A stretch of 64,000 nucleotides of DNA, taken from assembly GCA_024699855.1 (NCBI GenBank), contig JAMPIQ010000001.1, positions 7,378,001 to 7,442,000 of the forward strand. The letters run 5' to 3'. Positions within the stretch are counted from its first letter, which is position 1, and every line of letters starts with the position of its first letter. The translations under genes were made by a program, and so were the position numbers. The notes beneath the pieces are model-generated. The model was not told the DNA's origin and made no database searches. It was given only the letters and a program-made list of their open reading frames with translations. Of the stretch, positions 11,823 through 24,182 are shown in pieces. Source of the stretch: Aphelenchoides besseyi. Taxonomy: Eukaryota > Nematoda > Chromadorea > Rhabditida > Aphelenchoididae.

Positions 11823-12432
11823 TTATGCAGTTGCAGTGTCGGTCAAATCATTCGAATCGATTTGCAACGAAAACTCGGATTTGTCCACACGACTCAATGG
11901 ACGCCAACTGCCATTCAGTCCGCGACGCACGTACATGCTGGTTTTCACGGTTTGTTCTGGAGCCTTTTCGACAGTCTAAAAACAAATCAGAAGCAGTTGA
12001 AAACGTCACCTTTGATGCAGTCAACTCGTTTTTCGAGAACGTTGGCTCAACTTTCACTTCGCTCGACGGCTTTGGAGTTTCGACCTTAGCGATCGGTTTA
12101 ACAATTGCTGGTGGTGGTTTTTGTTGTTGAACGATCGGTTTTGCTGGCAAACTGCGAGCTGTCGGAGCAGGAGAACGAACCGAAGAAAGCGGCTTCTGAA
12201 GATTTCAATTTAGTTTTGTCGCAGTGTCAGAACAAACTTTTTGTGGACGCGATTTAACTTCTCGTTTCATTGGCTTGACAGTGGTTTTCTTTTTCGTTTT
12301 TTTCGCACCATTACGTTTGCATCCGATCAAAACTGTCGAACCGAAAACAAAGACGTAGACAACGAAAACACAACAGAAACGTGCGAGCGTGTCCAACGAA
12401 ATCGGCACGATATCCATGACCTTAACACTCAT
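11823..12432 (-). CDS. Lysine-rich single-pass membrane protein, unknown
   Basis: Not recognised. Three minus-strand exons join in phase 0 through introns at about 12205-12248 and 11977-12012, giving about 177 residues. From ATG 12432: a short N-terminus, one hydrophobic segment (ARFCCVFVVYVFVFGSTVLI, residues about 17-36), then a strongly basic stretch (KKTKKKTTVKPMKR), a Pro/Lys/Val-rich linker and a C-terminal block (TSMYVRRGLNGSWRPLSRV) that looks folded and may be conserved. The positive-inside rule places the basic tail in the cytoplasm (type III or signal-anchor topology). Stop TAA at 11823-11825. Confidence 0.6.
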
Positions 12433-13004
12433 CTCCAAGAGTTCAGACGAAAACTGCCGACTTCTGTTGAATCAAATCTGCCGGCTAATTGTTTTCGCAA
12501 ATGAACTTCTTCGGAGTTGTTTATGCAAATTTTAGAGCTCAAGTTTGTAACCATCTACTAGATGTGAAAAACGTTTAAGCGAGTTAATCTAGTAGCTACT
12601 TGATCTGTGGCTATTTTTCAACTATTAGATGTTTTTGAAAGTTTTCGAGTTGTTTTGAAAGTCGTTAGACTCTTCAATTCAAATGCACAGACATGACCAA
12701 AACGTACGCACCACCATTCTATTTCAACATTTCCACAACCTTGTGCGCCCATCGCCTTGTCATTCATCGTATTCCCGCTCTTTTCTGTTTGCTGGAACAC
12801 ACCGCTGTAGTTGGAAGAGAATCGAGCAGTTGAATTCGTGGTGATGTTTTTGGGTTTGTTTGGTTCGCCGTCAGATTCCCCGTTGTTCTCCCGCTTATTG
12901 TGATCATTGTGTTTAATTGGCGTGTTCGACTGAAAACGTCCGCTTCCATTTCTCGGTGATTAAACGTCAGTTTTAGGCTAAAATAAAATCGATTCATAAT
13001 CGAA
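12433..13004. other. Divergent intergenic region
   Basis: Between the minus-strand membrane protein and the plus-strand RBM26/27 gene, so probably holding both promoters. No coding signal recognised. Confidence 0.5.
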
Positions 13005-15639
13005 ATGAAGATCGAAAACACCGAATTATTAACCCAGTGGATAAAGAAACGAATTTCGGAGATGTAAGTTCCGGCTCATCGAGTTTTCAACTTCGTTTCA
13101 GTTGTGATGCCGAGCCCGTTGCTTTCGCTAAATACGTGGTTGCACTGTTGAAGAAGGATGATAGCGAAGACAAGTTACGATCCATTTGCTGCGATCAACT
13201 GAACGTCTTTCTGGCCGAAGGTAAACTCTCAAGTAAAATTTCAGAAGTTATCGATTTTAGGTACCGATGATTTCGTAAACAATCTTTTCGAAACGTTGGA
13301 GTCTCAAGCGTATTTGCGTGGCGCAGATAAAGAGCCTTCACCTCCGATTGAAAAGGATACCGAACCAATGACCACTCAAGATTCTCCGCCCAAGTCGTCC
13401 GTCGAATCTCAACGAACAGCTCGTCGTCGTATTTCACCACCACGCGAAACTAAAGACGAAACACGTTCAGCCAAAGAGCCGGCAACTCGTCCTACTCAAG
13501 ATCGTCGTCCATACAACGCTCGTGATCGCGGTAAGTGAATGAAATAGCTAGCAATCAGTTCACCGTTTTAGATCGTCGAAGTCGCAGTCGTTCTCCGTAT
13601 TCATCCCGTCGTCGTCCGTACCCATCACGTCGTAGTCGCTCGAAAAGCCGCTCGCCTAACTATCGGTAAGATCTTGCTTCAAACAACACCATTAAACCGT
13701 TTGTTTAGTCGTGATCGTGACTACCATCGACGTGAGCGTTCGGATCGTACCGCAACAACAAACTCTTCACAACCACAACGTCGTACTCGTTGTCCCGATT
13801 TCGAAGGTTGGACCACGCTCTTGTCTCGCATCGCAGTGACTTGATTGCTTTAAATTTTTTAATAATTTTACACAAATGCTGGCAACCAAAAAAGTCAAAA
13901 TGTGAAAAAGAAATTCAAATGAAAAAATCGAAAGAAGACCAGCAAAACAATTGAAATGTTAATTCAAATGCTGTTCGTTGTATTTGGATTGTCGTTAACT
14001 ACTGGGCTTAACAACGAGTGAAGATGCCGTAGAAGATGATCAAACGGCCAACCAACGAAAAAGAAACTAATCGGCCCGCGTTTTTTATATTCCTCTCTCA
14101 TTCGATTGTTTGTTTCCATCATTTTGTTTTTTAGAAAAAGGATTCTGTCGACGCGGAGATAAGTGTCAGTACGAACATGGACCCGATGCCATTGTACTCG
14201 ACGACAACAACGTCGATTTCCGTCCTGATTACAACGGTAATCCACCACCTCCGGGCGTTGAAGCAAGTCGTCCAACAACTACGAGCTCCAGTACCACTTA
14301 CGCTCCATCGTCGACGAATGTTCAACAAGCCGAATACAATCCCGAAGCTCCGGCGTTAAGTGGAGCTCCATCGATTCCAGCCGGTTTCGTTCCAAACTTC
14401 AGCGTTCCACCGCCACCAACAGGAGTGATTCCCGGTATGATACCTGTGAATCCCTACCTTCCAACGCCTCAAATGATGGCCGCCCAAATGGGATCGATGC
14501 GTGTAGCCCCGAGTTTTCGAGGTTTTGGAAGAGGTCGTGGACGCGGGCGTTTTGGTCAGTTCAGTGAACGCGTTCAACCCAACAAATCGACGACTATTGA
14601 GGTAACCAATCGAATGTCTATTTGTTATTCAATAACAATTTTAGGTGCGTCGTATTCCACCGGAAGTCAACAAGTTGGGAATCATCAACAATCACTTCAG
14701 TCAATACGGGGATATTACCAATATTCAAATTAGTTTTGACGGGTCTCCGGATACGGCACTGGTCACCTACGCCAAATTGCCCGACGCTCAAGCGGCAATG
14801 AAATCGACAAAACCGATTTTGGACAATCGCTTCATTCAAGTCTGTTGGCATAAACCTCCAGCTCCAGCTCCAGTTGTTGATCCAAAAGCTGCTGTTCAGG
14901 TAAGTTGACCATCAAAATCCACTAAAGTACTGATATGTCTATAGGCTACAAATGGAAATGTTCAACCGGCGATACCGCTTAGTACCGATCCATCTAATGA
15001 CAAAGCACCAATTCGTCAGTTGCCGCAGAGTGAAATCGCTCGTAATGCCGCAAAAGTTGCCGAAGAAAACATGCAACAACGGCGAAAGGAACGTCAACGA
15101 GCCAATCATTTACAAGAAGTGAGTTCTATCTTTCAATTTGTTCAATGAATTTTAATTCCTAGGTATACGCACTAAAACTGAAGTTGTACAATAAGCAGGT
15201 GGACGAAGTGAAGAGTCTTCTTGAGCGTATGACCAAAATCACGGATCAGAAAGCCAAAGGACAATGCGCTCAACTCGTCAAGACGTTGGAGCAAACGATG
15301 AAGACCACGAGTAACGAAATGAAGGAAATGTATTCCGAGATTCAGCAGTTGAAAAATAAACAAAAACGTCCGGCGTCTGATGATGAAGAATCGGTGGAAA
15401 AGCCAGACCAGAAGAAACGAGCCGCAAGCGTCGAGAGTATCAATCCGAACACGACGGCGAATTTGAACGAAAGCAAAAAATCGGAGAAGAACGATGAAAA
15501 GAACAACGCAGAAGAAGCAACAGCCGCAACCGATACCAGTGAATTAGCTGACGAAAACACGATTCGCAAACTGTTGCAGGAAAGCGACGACGATGAAGAA
15601 GAACAAACGAAACAACCAGAAGAAGAAGTTTTGGGCTAA
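13005..15639 (+). CDS. RBM26: RBM26/RBM27-type CCCH zinc finger and RRM protein
   Basis: Nuclear RNA-binding protein; in mammals RBM26/27 belong to the PAXT exosome-targeting machinery. Exons: 13005-13063, 13102-13220, 13261-13530, 13572-13665, 13709-13806, 14135-14601, 14645-14899, 14945-15118 and 15163-15639. The start MKIENTELLTQWIKKRI followed by CDAEPVAFAKYVVALLKKD is the N-terminal PWI-like domain. An Arg/Ser-rich stretch follows, then a CCCH finger (C-x8-C-x5-C-x3-H: CPDFEEKGFC..CQYEH), a Pro-rich linker, an RGRGRG patch, an RRM (VRRIPPEVNKLGIINNHFSQ), a basic coiled-coil and an acidic C-terminus. Domain order is that of RBM26/27; there is one gene rather than the vertebrate pair. Confidence 0.92.
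13807..14134 (+). other. Unusually long intron splitting the CCCH finger
   Basis: 328 bp, against 36-45 bp for the other introns of this gene. It interrupts the zinc finger after its first cysteine. If not spliced, the frame adds GWTTLLSRIAVT and stops at a TGA about 13842, before an A/T-rich stretch. Confidence 0.6.
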
Positions 15640-16042
15640 AAGAATCGATTTTTATTCACAAGCAGATTTATTATAAACTTTTCGATAATTGTTATCATAT
15701 TTTAGTTGACCTCCGATGAATTTTTTGCCATTTGCTTGTTTTCTCTCTCAATTCAACTCTTTTGTATTTCTATCCCTATTTTTCGATTGACTTTGTAATT
15801 GTAACGTTGAGTGAAAAGGATAAATTTGTTTTATTTCTATCGATAGTCTCTTCTTAGAGCTCCAATATCAGAAGTGACCTCAGTTAAATGGATCTTGAAA
15901 GCCGAGTGGGAAGTTCCGAAGCGATCGACATCAACAAAAAAAGGCGCCATTGGCGTTTCGTTTCCAATGCAACAGAATTGTAACGTTGATATGAGATCTT
16001 GAATTTGTAGTATTTGAACTAATTAGAGTCTTCAGCATTCAA
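15640..16042. other. Intergenic between RBM26/27 and APC5
   Basis: Contains the 3' end of the RBM gene and the APC5 promoter region. No gene seen. Confidence 0.5.
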
Positions 16043-18230
16043 ATGCAAGATCTTCATCGACCGTCTTCTCAGCGTCCAAAAACGCCCGTTTCGAAACGAT
16101 CTGAAATCGACCAAACGACAAATCCCGAAAAGGTTTGTTTTCAATTTGTTATTCATTTTGTGTTTAGATTTTGGAAGAAGCAAACGAGTTCATCCGTCAA
16201 CAGTGCTATGAAGAAGCATTGGATCGACTGGCCACTTTTGTTGATGATTTCGACACAAACACACCGACTAGTCCCGGGGAATCAAAACAGGTACAAAAGA
16301 AGTTTAGCACCTTGAAAAATGGAGTGGTTATGATTGCAAAACTGCAGCGGATATTTGGCAGTTAGTGAGTTTAAGTTTATTGCTGCCTTTTGAATGTTCT
16401 GCTTAGCATTCCGGGTTCTACATTGGCATCGCAAGCGGTTGCAAATGCACACGACAATCATGATCTCGTAGCTCTGCGAATGGGTGTTTTAGAGGAGTAC
16501 GCGTACAACATAAACGCGCTAAACAACTCGGTTCTTGGAGCATGTACCAGGAAGGTCGCAGATCGAAATCACGGTAATTTCTTTCTTTAATCACCTTACA
16601 CGTTTCAGTTTAGTGGAGAGTATACAGAAGGCATTTATGCTACGATTCAGCGATGATTGCGGTCAAACGAGATTGGCAGCGGTGGAGGAAATGTACGGGA
16701 GTTTCCTTTCGGCTGGTTTCGGGACTAAAAGTCCGAGATTTAAAGCGATCGTTCAACATCTACGAATTGGCATTGCTTTCATGCGAGCAGTGAATGTGGC
16801 CATGAGATGTGACAATGTGGATACGTGAGATTTCAATTCGTTGCTTTCCATTGCTCCAGCGTTGCAGATTCGAAAATTATGCAAACATCTGTTTTGAAAA
16901 TGAGATGTCAACTCAATGGCAACAACATTCATCGTATGTTCGCGATGGAATCAGAGCGCTTCGGAGTACAATCCAGTTGTCCTGTCAGGGCTGTACAACA
17001 GTGATGCCCGTGGAGTTGGAAGTGAAGAACCAAAACAAATCGAAAAGTGAAACCGAGGGATCAGTGAGTTGTGAACAGAAGTTTTGTATAACACATCTTT
17101 TAGTTGATTTACTCAGTTAACGTCGCCTTTAGTCATGCATACTGTGGTCATTTTGCACGCGCATTGAATTTGATCGAAAAGCTCAAAATTCGATTTCCCA
17201 TCGAAACGAACCCATTGGTCAGTGATCATTATCTTTGTCTTATAAACTTTTGTTCAGATTGCTGTTCATTGGCGTTTAGCTGAATCGTGTATTATGTTCG
17301 ACAAACTGTTTTTCTCCGGCAATTTCATTTTGGCTTCTGAAGCTTTGAGTCAACTTGAGTGTTTTTCACCAACAGAGTCATTACTACGGTTTGTTTATGT
17401 TATGGTTTAAGTTTGTACTTGAAATTTCAGAAAGTCGCTTCTCGACTTTGTGCAGGATCGATTCGATGAAAGTGAACTTCACGCATTCTTGAAGACATTG
17501 CGAAAACGTGTTGATCCCTACTTGAAGATACGGTTGGTTGGGTTCTGAAAGATGCAGTAAAAAAACTTGTTTAAGATTTCGTATGTCTTTGGGAACATTG
17601 AAATGTGCAAATGGTAATCAGCCCGGAGGAGTGGAACAATTAGAACGGTGCTTGAAATCTGCAAAAAAACTCAATTTGCTTGTTTTGGAAAAAGCAGCAA
17701 GGCGACGTTTATCTTATGCTTATGTGAGTACTTGTGTTGAGATTTTTCAACATTGAACTTCAGATGTGCAATGGTGAACTTTACAAAGCGGAGACTTTTC
17801 TCCAAGACTCGTGGTCCACATTGACTGCTGGTACAAAGAAAGTCGTATAATTCAACAATTTGATGTTTTTTAGCTTCGAGTAGTGTTCTCGAGAAGTTCC
17901 TTTGTTACGCGACCAAATTTGAACTTTTGAAGCGAAAAATTGAAAAAACCACGGACAGTGAGACAAGTGAACGATTGGGTATTTTGTTCGTTTATTTTTG
18001 GCTTCTAGCATTTGCTGTTTGTAGGAGAAGAAGCGTTGAATCAACTGTACACGGCAATCGAATTCCTACCATCCGATTCGTATTCACTACTCGAACAACA
18101 ACTTTTTCGTGAAGCAACGTTATTTGCGAAGAACGTTCTAAAAGATAATCGGAGTGCAAACAAATTTGCTGAGCGATTTTTGTCCATCAAATGCGAAAAG
18201 AAGTTCGATTTCTGTTGGTTCGTATTGTAA
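16043..18230 (+). CDS. ANAPC5: Anaphase-promoting complex subunit 5
   Basis: TPR-repeat scaffold subunit of the APC/C ubiquitin ligase. Built from many short exons with GT-AG introns, for example 16043-16131, then from 16169, and the last two ending LKRKIEKTTDSETSERL and then GEEALNQLYTAIEF. The best match is the C-terminal TPR region: HAYCGHFARALNLIEKLKIR followed by ESCIMFDKLFFSGNFILASE and ESLLRKSLLDFVQDRFDES aligns block for block with vertebrate APC5 (the HLAELHAEQGCF...ASEVLKHLKERFP segment). The N-terminal part (LEEANEFIRQQCYEEALDRL; GSTLASQAVANAHDNHDLVA) fits earlier repeats but is weaker. The start at 16043 is the first ATG and the protein is shorter than vertebrate APC5, so N-terminal exons may be missed. 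Confidence 0.72.
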
Positions 18231-18674
18231 ATCGTGTTCTGAAATAAAAGTCTTTATTACCTTTCTTGTTCACGTGTTTCCGAACCGATTGGTAGAATGC
18301 CAAAGCAACGAAAAGTCTCCAAATGAGCCCATTGGTTATATGTTGACCTACGACTTTCGCTGTGAAACATGACTCAAACTAATGTTCATGGGCCGCTGAG
18401 GCGCTAGACAAGAGAAGTCCCCCGTTTCTAATGTCTTTGACAAAAAATCATGTGCTTTTTGCATTGTGTTTACCGTGCTGAACTGCTGCCAACTGGTCGT
18501 TTGTTTTATTCCGCGTTCAATTCGCCTCGTCGAACTCACAATCAGCCCTTTTCAGAGGCCATCGAAACCTCAGGCGGCATCCGACGGCCTGCCACTTTGT
18601 ATTATAGTCGTTGTACATTCGTGTAAAAATCGTCGAGAACCGAGTTTTTTGTAACCAACTTGTGCGAGCGTGTT
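18231..18674. other. Intergenic between APC5 and Pumilio
   Basis: AATAAA (18241-18248 region) directly after the APC5 stop is a plausible polyadenylation signal. Nothing else recognised. Confidence 0.5.
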
Positions 18675-21412
18675 ATGGCAATGGCTGAGCAACAATGGCC
18701 AAACAATTGGAATTTTCGCTCGGGTAAAATTACGCTTCCTGGCATTTCAATTTGTGCTTCAGAACATGCAGTTTCCAACCCGATCATGGTCCCTCAAATG
18801 GCGACATCACCACGTTCAATCGGCGAGCAATCGGTCCTCTGTCAACAAATGGTCGAGAACGTTTTGAATTCACCTGGCAGTTTGAATCATCGAGATCTTA
18901 AATTCGTGTGTTCGATTGCACAATATTTCTGTTTCATTTTTGCTTTTAGTTCAAGGCCAGTCAACAACAACAAAAGTCGGATAAACCGAAAGTACCATCA
19001 GATCAAACGGCAAATAACAACAATCAAACGTAACGTTGAAAGCTCTTCATTGATTGTTTATTTGAATTTAGTGATCACACAACTCCCGTCGAAGGTTTGT
19101 CGCCAGCCAATGCAGTTAGTGGAAATGAAGTCGTGCAACCGATGGCCGTTCCAGTTGCTTATTCAAGCAGTGAAATGCAACAGCAAGTTGGACCTGAGTA
19201 TAATCAGGTTACTTTCTTTTCTTACGATTATTACTTTTCTTTGACCGTTTAGTATCCGTTTGTGTTTCCTGGTCAAAACCCCGTCTTATACACCGCTACC
19301 AGCAATCAAGCACCGTTCGGAACTTCACCGACCAACTTTGCTTATGGTTTGTGCGTATCTTTCTACTTAATAGATCACTGAATTCAGGATTACCTCGGGG
19401 CACTCCACCAACCTCACAAATGTTTTCTTCATCTCCACCAATGTTTCCACTTGCTTATAATAATGGCCCTACGATGGTCCAGGGATTAACCGGAGCAATG
19501 TCACAAATGAACATTGGAGCTGGATCGGGGATGCAGCCACGTCGTGAGTCCTTTGGATCGACCGGTCCAACACAAATTAACGGTGGACCGGTACGCACAT
19601 TCCCACCACAAATGACACAACCTGGTTATTTCGTGATTCCAAACTCACCACCAATTTCTATGGGATCATCGCCAAATCACGTGATTTGTGTGTTTATGCT
19701 TTGATTTCCTCTTGTTAATTATTCAGTTTAGATGCTCCGGGAGTTTATCCAAATGCCTCCATGGCCGGCGCTATAAACGGGCCTCATGGAACAGTCAACG
19801 GTCCGTCGAATGGTGTCTACGGACCAATGCATCCGTCACGACAAATGTTTAACTGTCCAAATGCTAGCGGTCCACATTACAACAACGGCCACGTGCCACC
19901 ACCGCATATTCCTCAAATTCCAAATCATAACCGTCGAAATGCTCCATTGCAACACAACGGACCGCATGGAAACCGTTCGCAGCACATGCACATCGTTCCG
20001 GCCGATGCAGACAAATCGGTGGTTCGATCGCCACTACTCGAAGAGTTCCGGAACAGTCGTCTTCCACACTTGCAATTGACTGAACTGAACGGTCATGTTG
20101 CCGAGTTTTCACGAGATCAACACGGTAGTCAATCTCTCAATAACAACAATAGTAATCTGTGATTTTAGGTTCTCGTTTCATTCAACAGAAGTTGGAACGT
20201 GCGAGCTTACGTGAAAAGCAATTGATCTTCGACGAAGTGATTGCCAATGCAAGCAATCTAATGACCGATGTATTTGGGAATTATGTTTGTCAGAAGGTAT
20301 AGAACGAAATCGCGATGCTCTGAAATTGTTCGTTATAGTTCTTCGAACACGGGACCACAGAGCAAAAGCATCAGCTAATTAATGCATTGAAAGGAAATGT
20401 AATGAAATTGGCTTTGCACATGTACGGCTGTCGAATTCTCCAAAAAGCATTGGAATGCGTCGAACCGGACGAACAAATGGAGTTGTTGAAGGAAATGGAA
20501 GGCGATGTGCTAAAGTGCGTTAAAGACCAGAACGGAAATCACGTTGTTCAGGTAAATCGACTTCATGCGCCAACTTTTATGACATCGCTTTAGAAAATCA
20601 TTGAACGTGTGGATCCGAAAAAACTGAGTTTCATCATCGACGCATTTATGTCTGAGGGACCACCAACGGTAACAACGAAAAAAAAGAACAAACGAATACA
20701 AAGGTTTGTAGGTAACAGCGTTGTCCACTCATCCCTATGGTTGTCGTGTGATTCAACGCGTTCTAGAGCATTGTACTGAGGAGCAAAAACGTCCGATTCT
20801 CGAGCAACTGCACAAGAACATCAACACGTTGATTGTTGATCAGTACGGAAATTACGTGGTTCAACACGTAATTGAGCGTGGATCCGACGAGGATCGAGAT
20901 CGGATCATCAATCAGATTAAAGGAAATTTACAGCGATTCTCGCAACATAAATTTTCGTCGAATGTCATCGAAAAGTGTTTGATTTTCGGCAACAACTCAC
21001 ACAAGACCGCTTTGATTACCGAGGCGTGTGGAGAGTAAGTTAAAGCGATTTGAAAACGAACAGAGACTTTTAGCGGCACAAAAACAACCCCGTTGTTAGA
21101 GATGATGCAACACGAGTTCGGGTATTTGACTTTCTTTAACGAACCTTTCAAATCGCTTTCAGTAACTTTGTTTGTCAAAAGATGTTGGACGTTGCGGATT
21201 CAGCGAATCGAAAGAAGATTATGCTCGCGATCAAACCGCACATTCCGACACTCCGAAATTCTTATGGTCGTCACATTTTATGTGAGTTCACACCCTCTGC
21301 TTCAAGTGATTTGTGTTTTTCAGCGAAATTGGAAAAATACTTCCAAAAACAAAACGGAAGCAGTCCATTTGCTCAGCCAGTAGATTACAGTTCGGGAGTC
21401 CAACTTTATTAA
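18675..21412 (+). CDS. PUM: Pumilio/PUF RNA-binding translational repressor
   Basis: Binds UGUANAUA-type elements in 3' UTRs and represses or destabilises mRNAs. The long N-terminal part (18675 to about 20040) is rich in Asn, Gln, Pro and Gly and split by short introns. The PUF domain starts at [18 protein letters not shown]. Repeat signatures can be read in order: [56 protein letters not shown] and FGNFVCQK. That is the recognition code of classical Pumilio (SRQ, NYQ, CRQ, NHQ, CRQ, NYQ, SNE, NFQ), with Phe instead of Tyr in the last repeat. All eight repeats are intact; the ORF ends [14 protein letters not shown] at TAA 21412. Classical Pumilio rather than the divergent nematode FBF class. 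Confidence 0.94.
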
Positions 21413-21513
21413 TCGATTCTGTTAATTGAAGCCTCCGTCGACGTACTTTTCTTTGCTTTTTCTTTTCCTTGTAGTTTTCATTTTCCTTCGAACTTTGCCT
21501 TCTTTTCATTTTA

Positions 21514-21529
21514 TGTAGATATGTATATA
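21514..21529 (+). promoter_or_regulatory. Two abutting Pumilio response elements in the Pumilio 3' UTR
   Basis: TGTAGATA (21514-21521) directly followed by TGTATATA (21522-21529). Both fit UGUANAUA, the site predicted for the protein encoded just upstream. About 100 nt after the stop codon. Confidence 0.65.
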
Positions 21530-21792
21530 AAATGTCTAAGATTTCGGACGCCAAATTCTTTTCCACAAGTTCAGTTTTTGTTGTTTAGATGCTCAGTAGT
21601 GGAATTGGGAGCTCGAGCAATTGCTGCTAATTGTTTTAGATTGTTGAACGCCCAATGGATTTCCTCTCCTCCACACATCTTTACGTGCTTTTATGCATCT
21701 TTTATTTCATAGGTTTCCCTTTTATTGTTCATTGGAATATAATTGTAAAATTTTGTTGTTATGTAAAGTCTTCGTTATGTTTTGAATTTCCA

Positions 21793-21798
21793 AATAAA
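21793..21798 (+). other. Polyadenylation signal of the Pumilio gene
   Basis: AATAAA in an A/T-rich stretch, about 380 nt after the stop and 105 bp before the next gene's ATG. Confidence 0.5.
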
Positions 21799-21871
21799 AA
21801 AGTTTGATTTAGTTCGACTATGTTCGTAATTCTTGCATTCATCGTTTCAAGCGAATCGTACCGTTGAATGA

Positions 21872-23210
<1,339 letters not shown>

Positions 23211-23499
23211 ATTAATTGTGAATAGAAACAAAGATTAGGTCTAATTGTTTAGTTTTGAGCATATTAATTGTTGTGAATAAACGGCTTTAAACTCGAAAAT
23301 GTTTATCAGTGAAGAACGATATTCTCGATTTATGTTCCGAATCATGAAGCAAATAAAAACCGTCTAGCAAAGTCCTTACGTAGCGTGAAAAGATGTCCAG
23401 GAACAAGCAATCTTCGCTCTCGTCGGACATATTGGACCGGAAAAACGATCGTTGCGATGAGAATCCATGAATTGGCTTAAACATCGAGACACAAAAACG

Positions 23500-24150
23500 T
23501 GCGATTTGTTCGGAATTCTAAAGGGGTTGCAGACTTTGCAGCTAACGCGGCTGCTTCGCCACTCTTCTTCTTCACTTCGGCGATCAAACGTTTTTCTCGT
23601 ACTCGTTCAATCACTAGCCATTTGACTTCTGCTAATAACGACATTTGCATTCAAAGGTCAAAAACAACTTCGTCATCATCGTTGATTGGCAATGGTGGTT
23701 TCTATGTTGCACGACAAACCAACTAGTTTTCGAAACCAAAATACTAAGACAGTTTATTCAATAAAACAAATGGTTTAACGATCGAGTGGAGTCAATCCGA
23801 GTTTAGCTCGAATTTCATTGGCTTCGGCGATTTCACTCTCTTCGACGTTTTTCTTCTTCCGATCGCGATGATCATCTCCACGGTCATTTCGACGATCTCT
23901 TCTGGAACGTTCATGTTCTTCGTATCGTTTTCAATGTTTATCGCAATTTTCGTATAAATCGTTTTTCTTGGATTTACTTCGACGACGTGATATCACCTGA
24001 AAAACTCATTCAACGGCTTTCCATGAATCTCTAGTTATTTGCGCTTTCTCACGCACTCATCCTCTAATTCAAAAGACAATTTCGAAATCCTCAGCGAGTA
24101 CTGGTTCATAGAATTTGACCTGATCGATATCCTCATGTGCTTGAGATCAA
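23500..24150 (-). other. Minus-strand coding-like fragments, possibly SART1/Snu66-like
   Basis: Read on the minus strand there is a basic Arg/Lys/Asp-rich run (ERSRRDRRNDRGDDHRDRKK) followed by EANEIRAKLGLTPL near 23775-23900. This resembles the RS-rich start and the NKIRAKLGLKPLE motif of the tri-snRNP protein SART1. A further charged stretch (REKRLIAEVKKKSGEAAALA) lies at 23510-23610 in another frame. Stops and frame changes prevent an intact model. The remainder of a SART1 gene is not present downstream, so this is either a fragment or a gene I failed to assemble. Confidence 0.3.
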
Positions 24151-24182
24151 TTAATCGTCAGCTTTAACAAATCGAATCAAAA

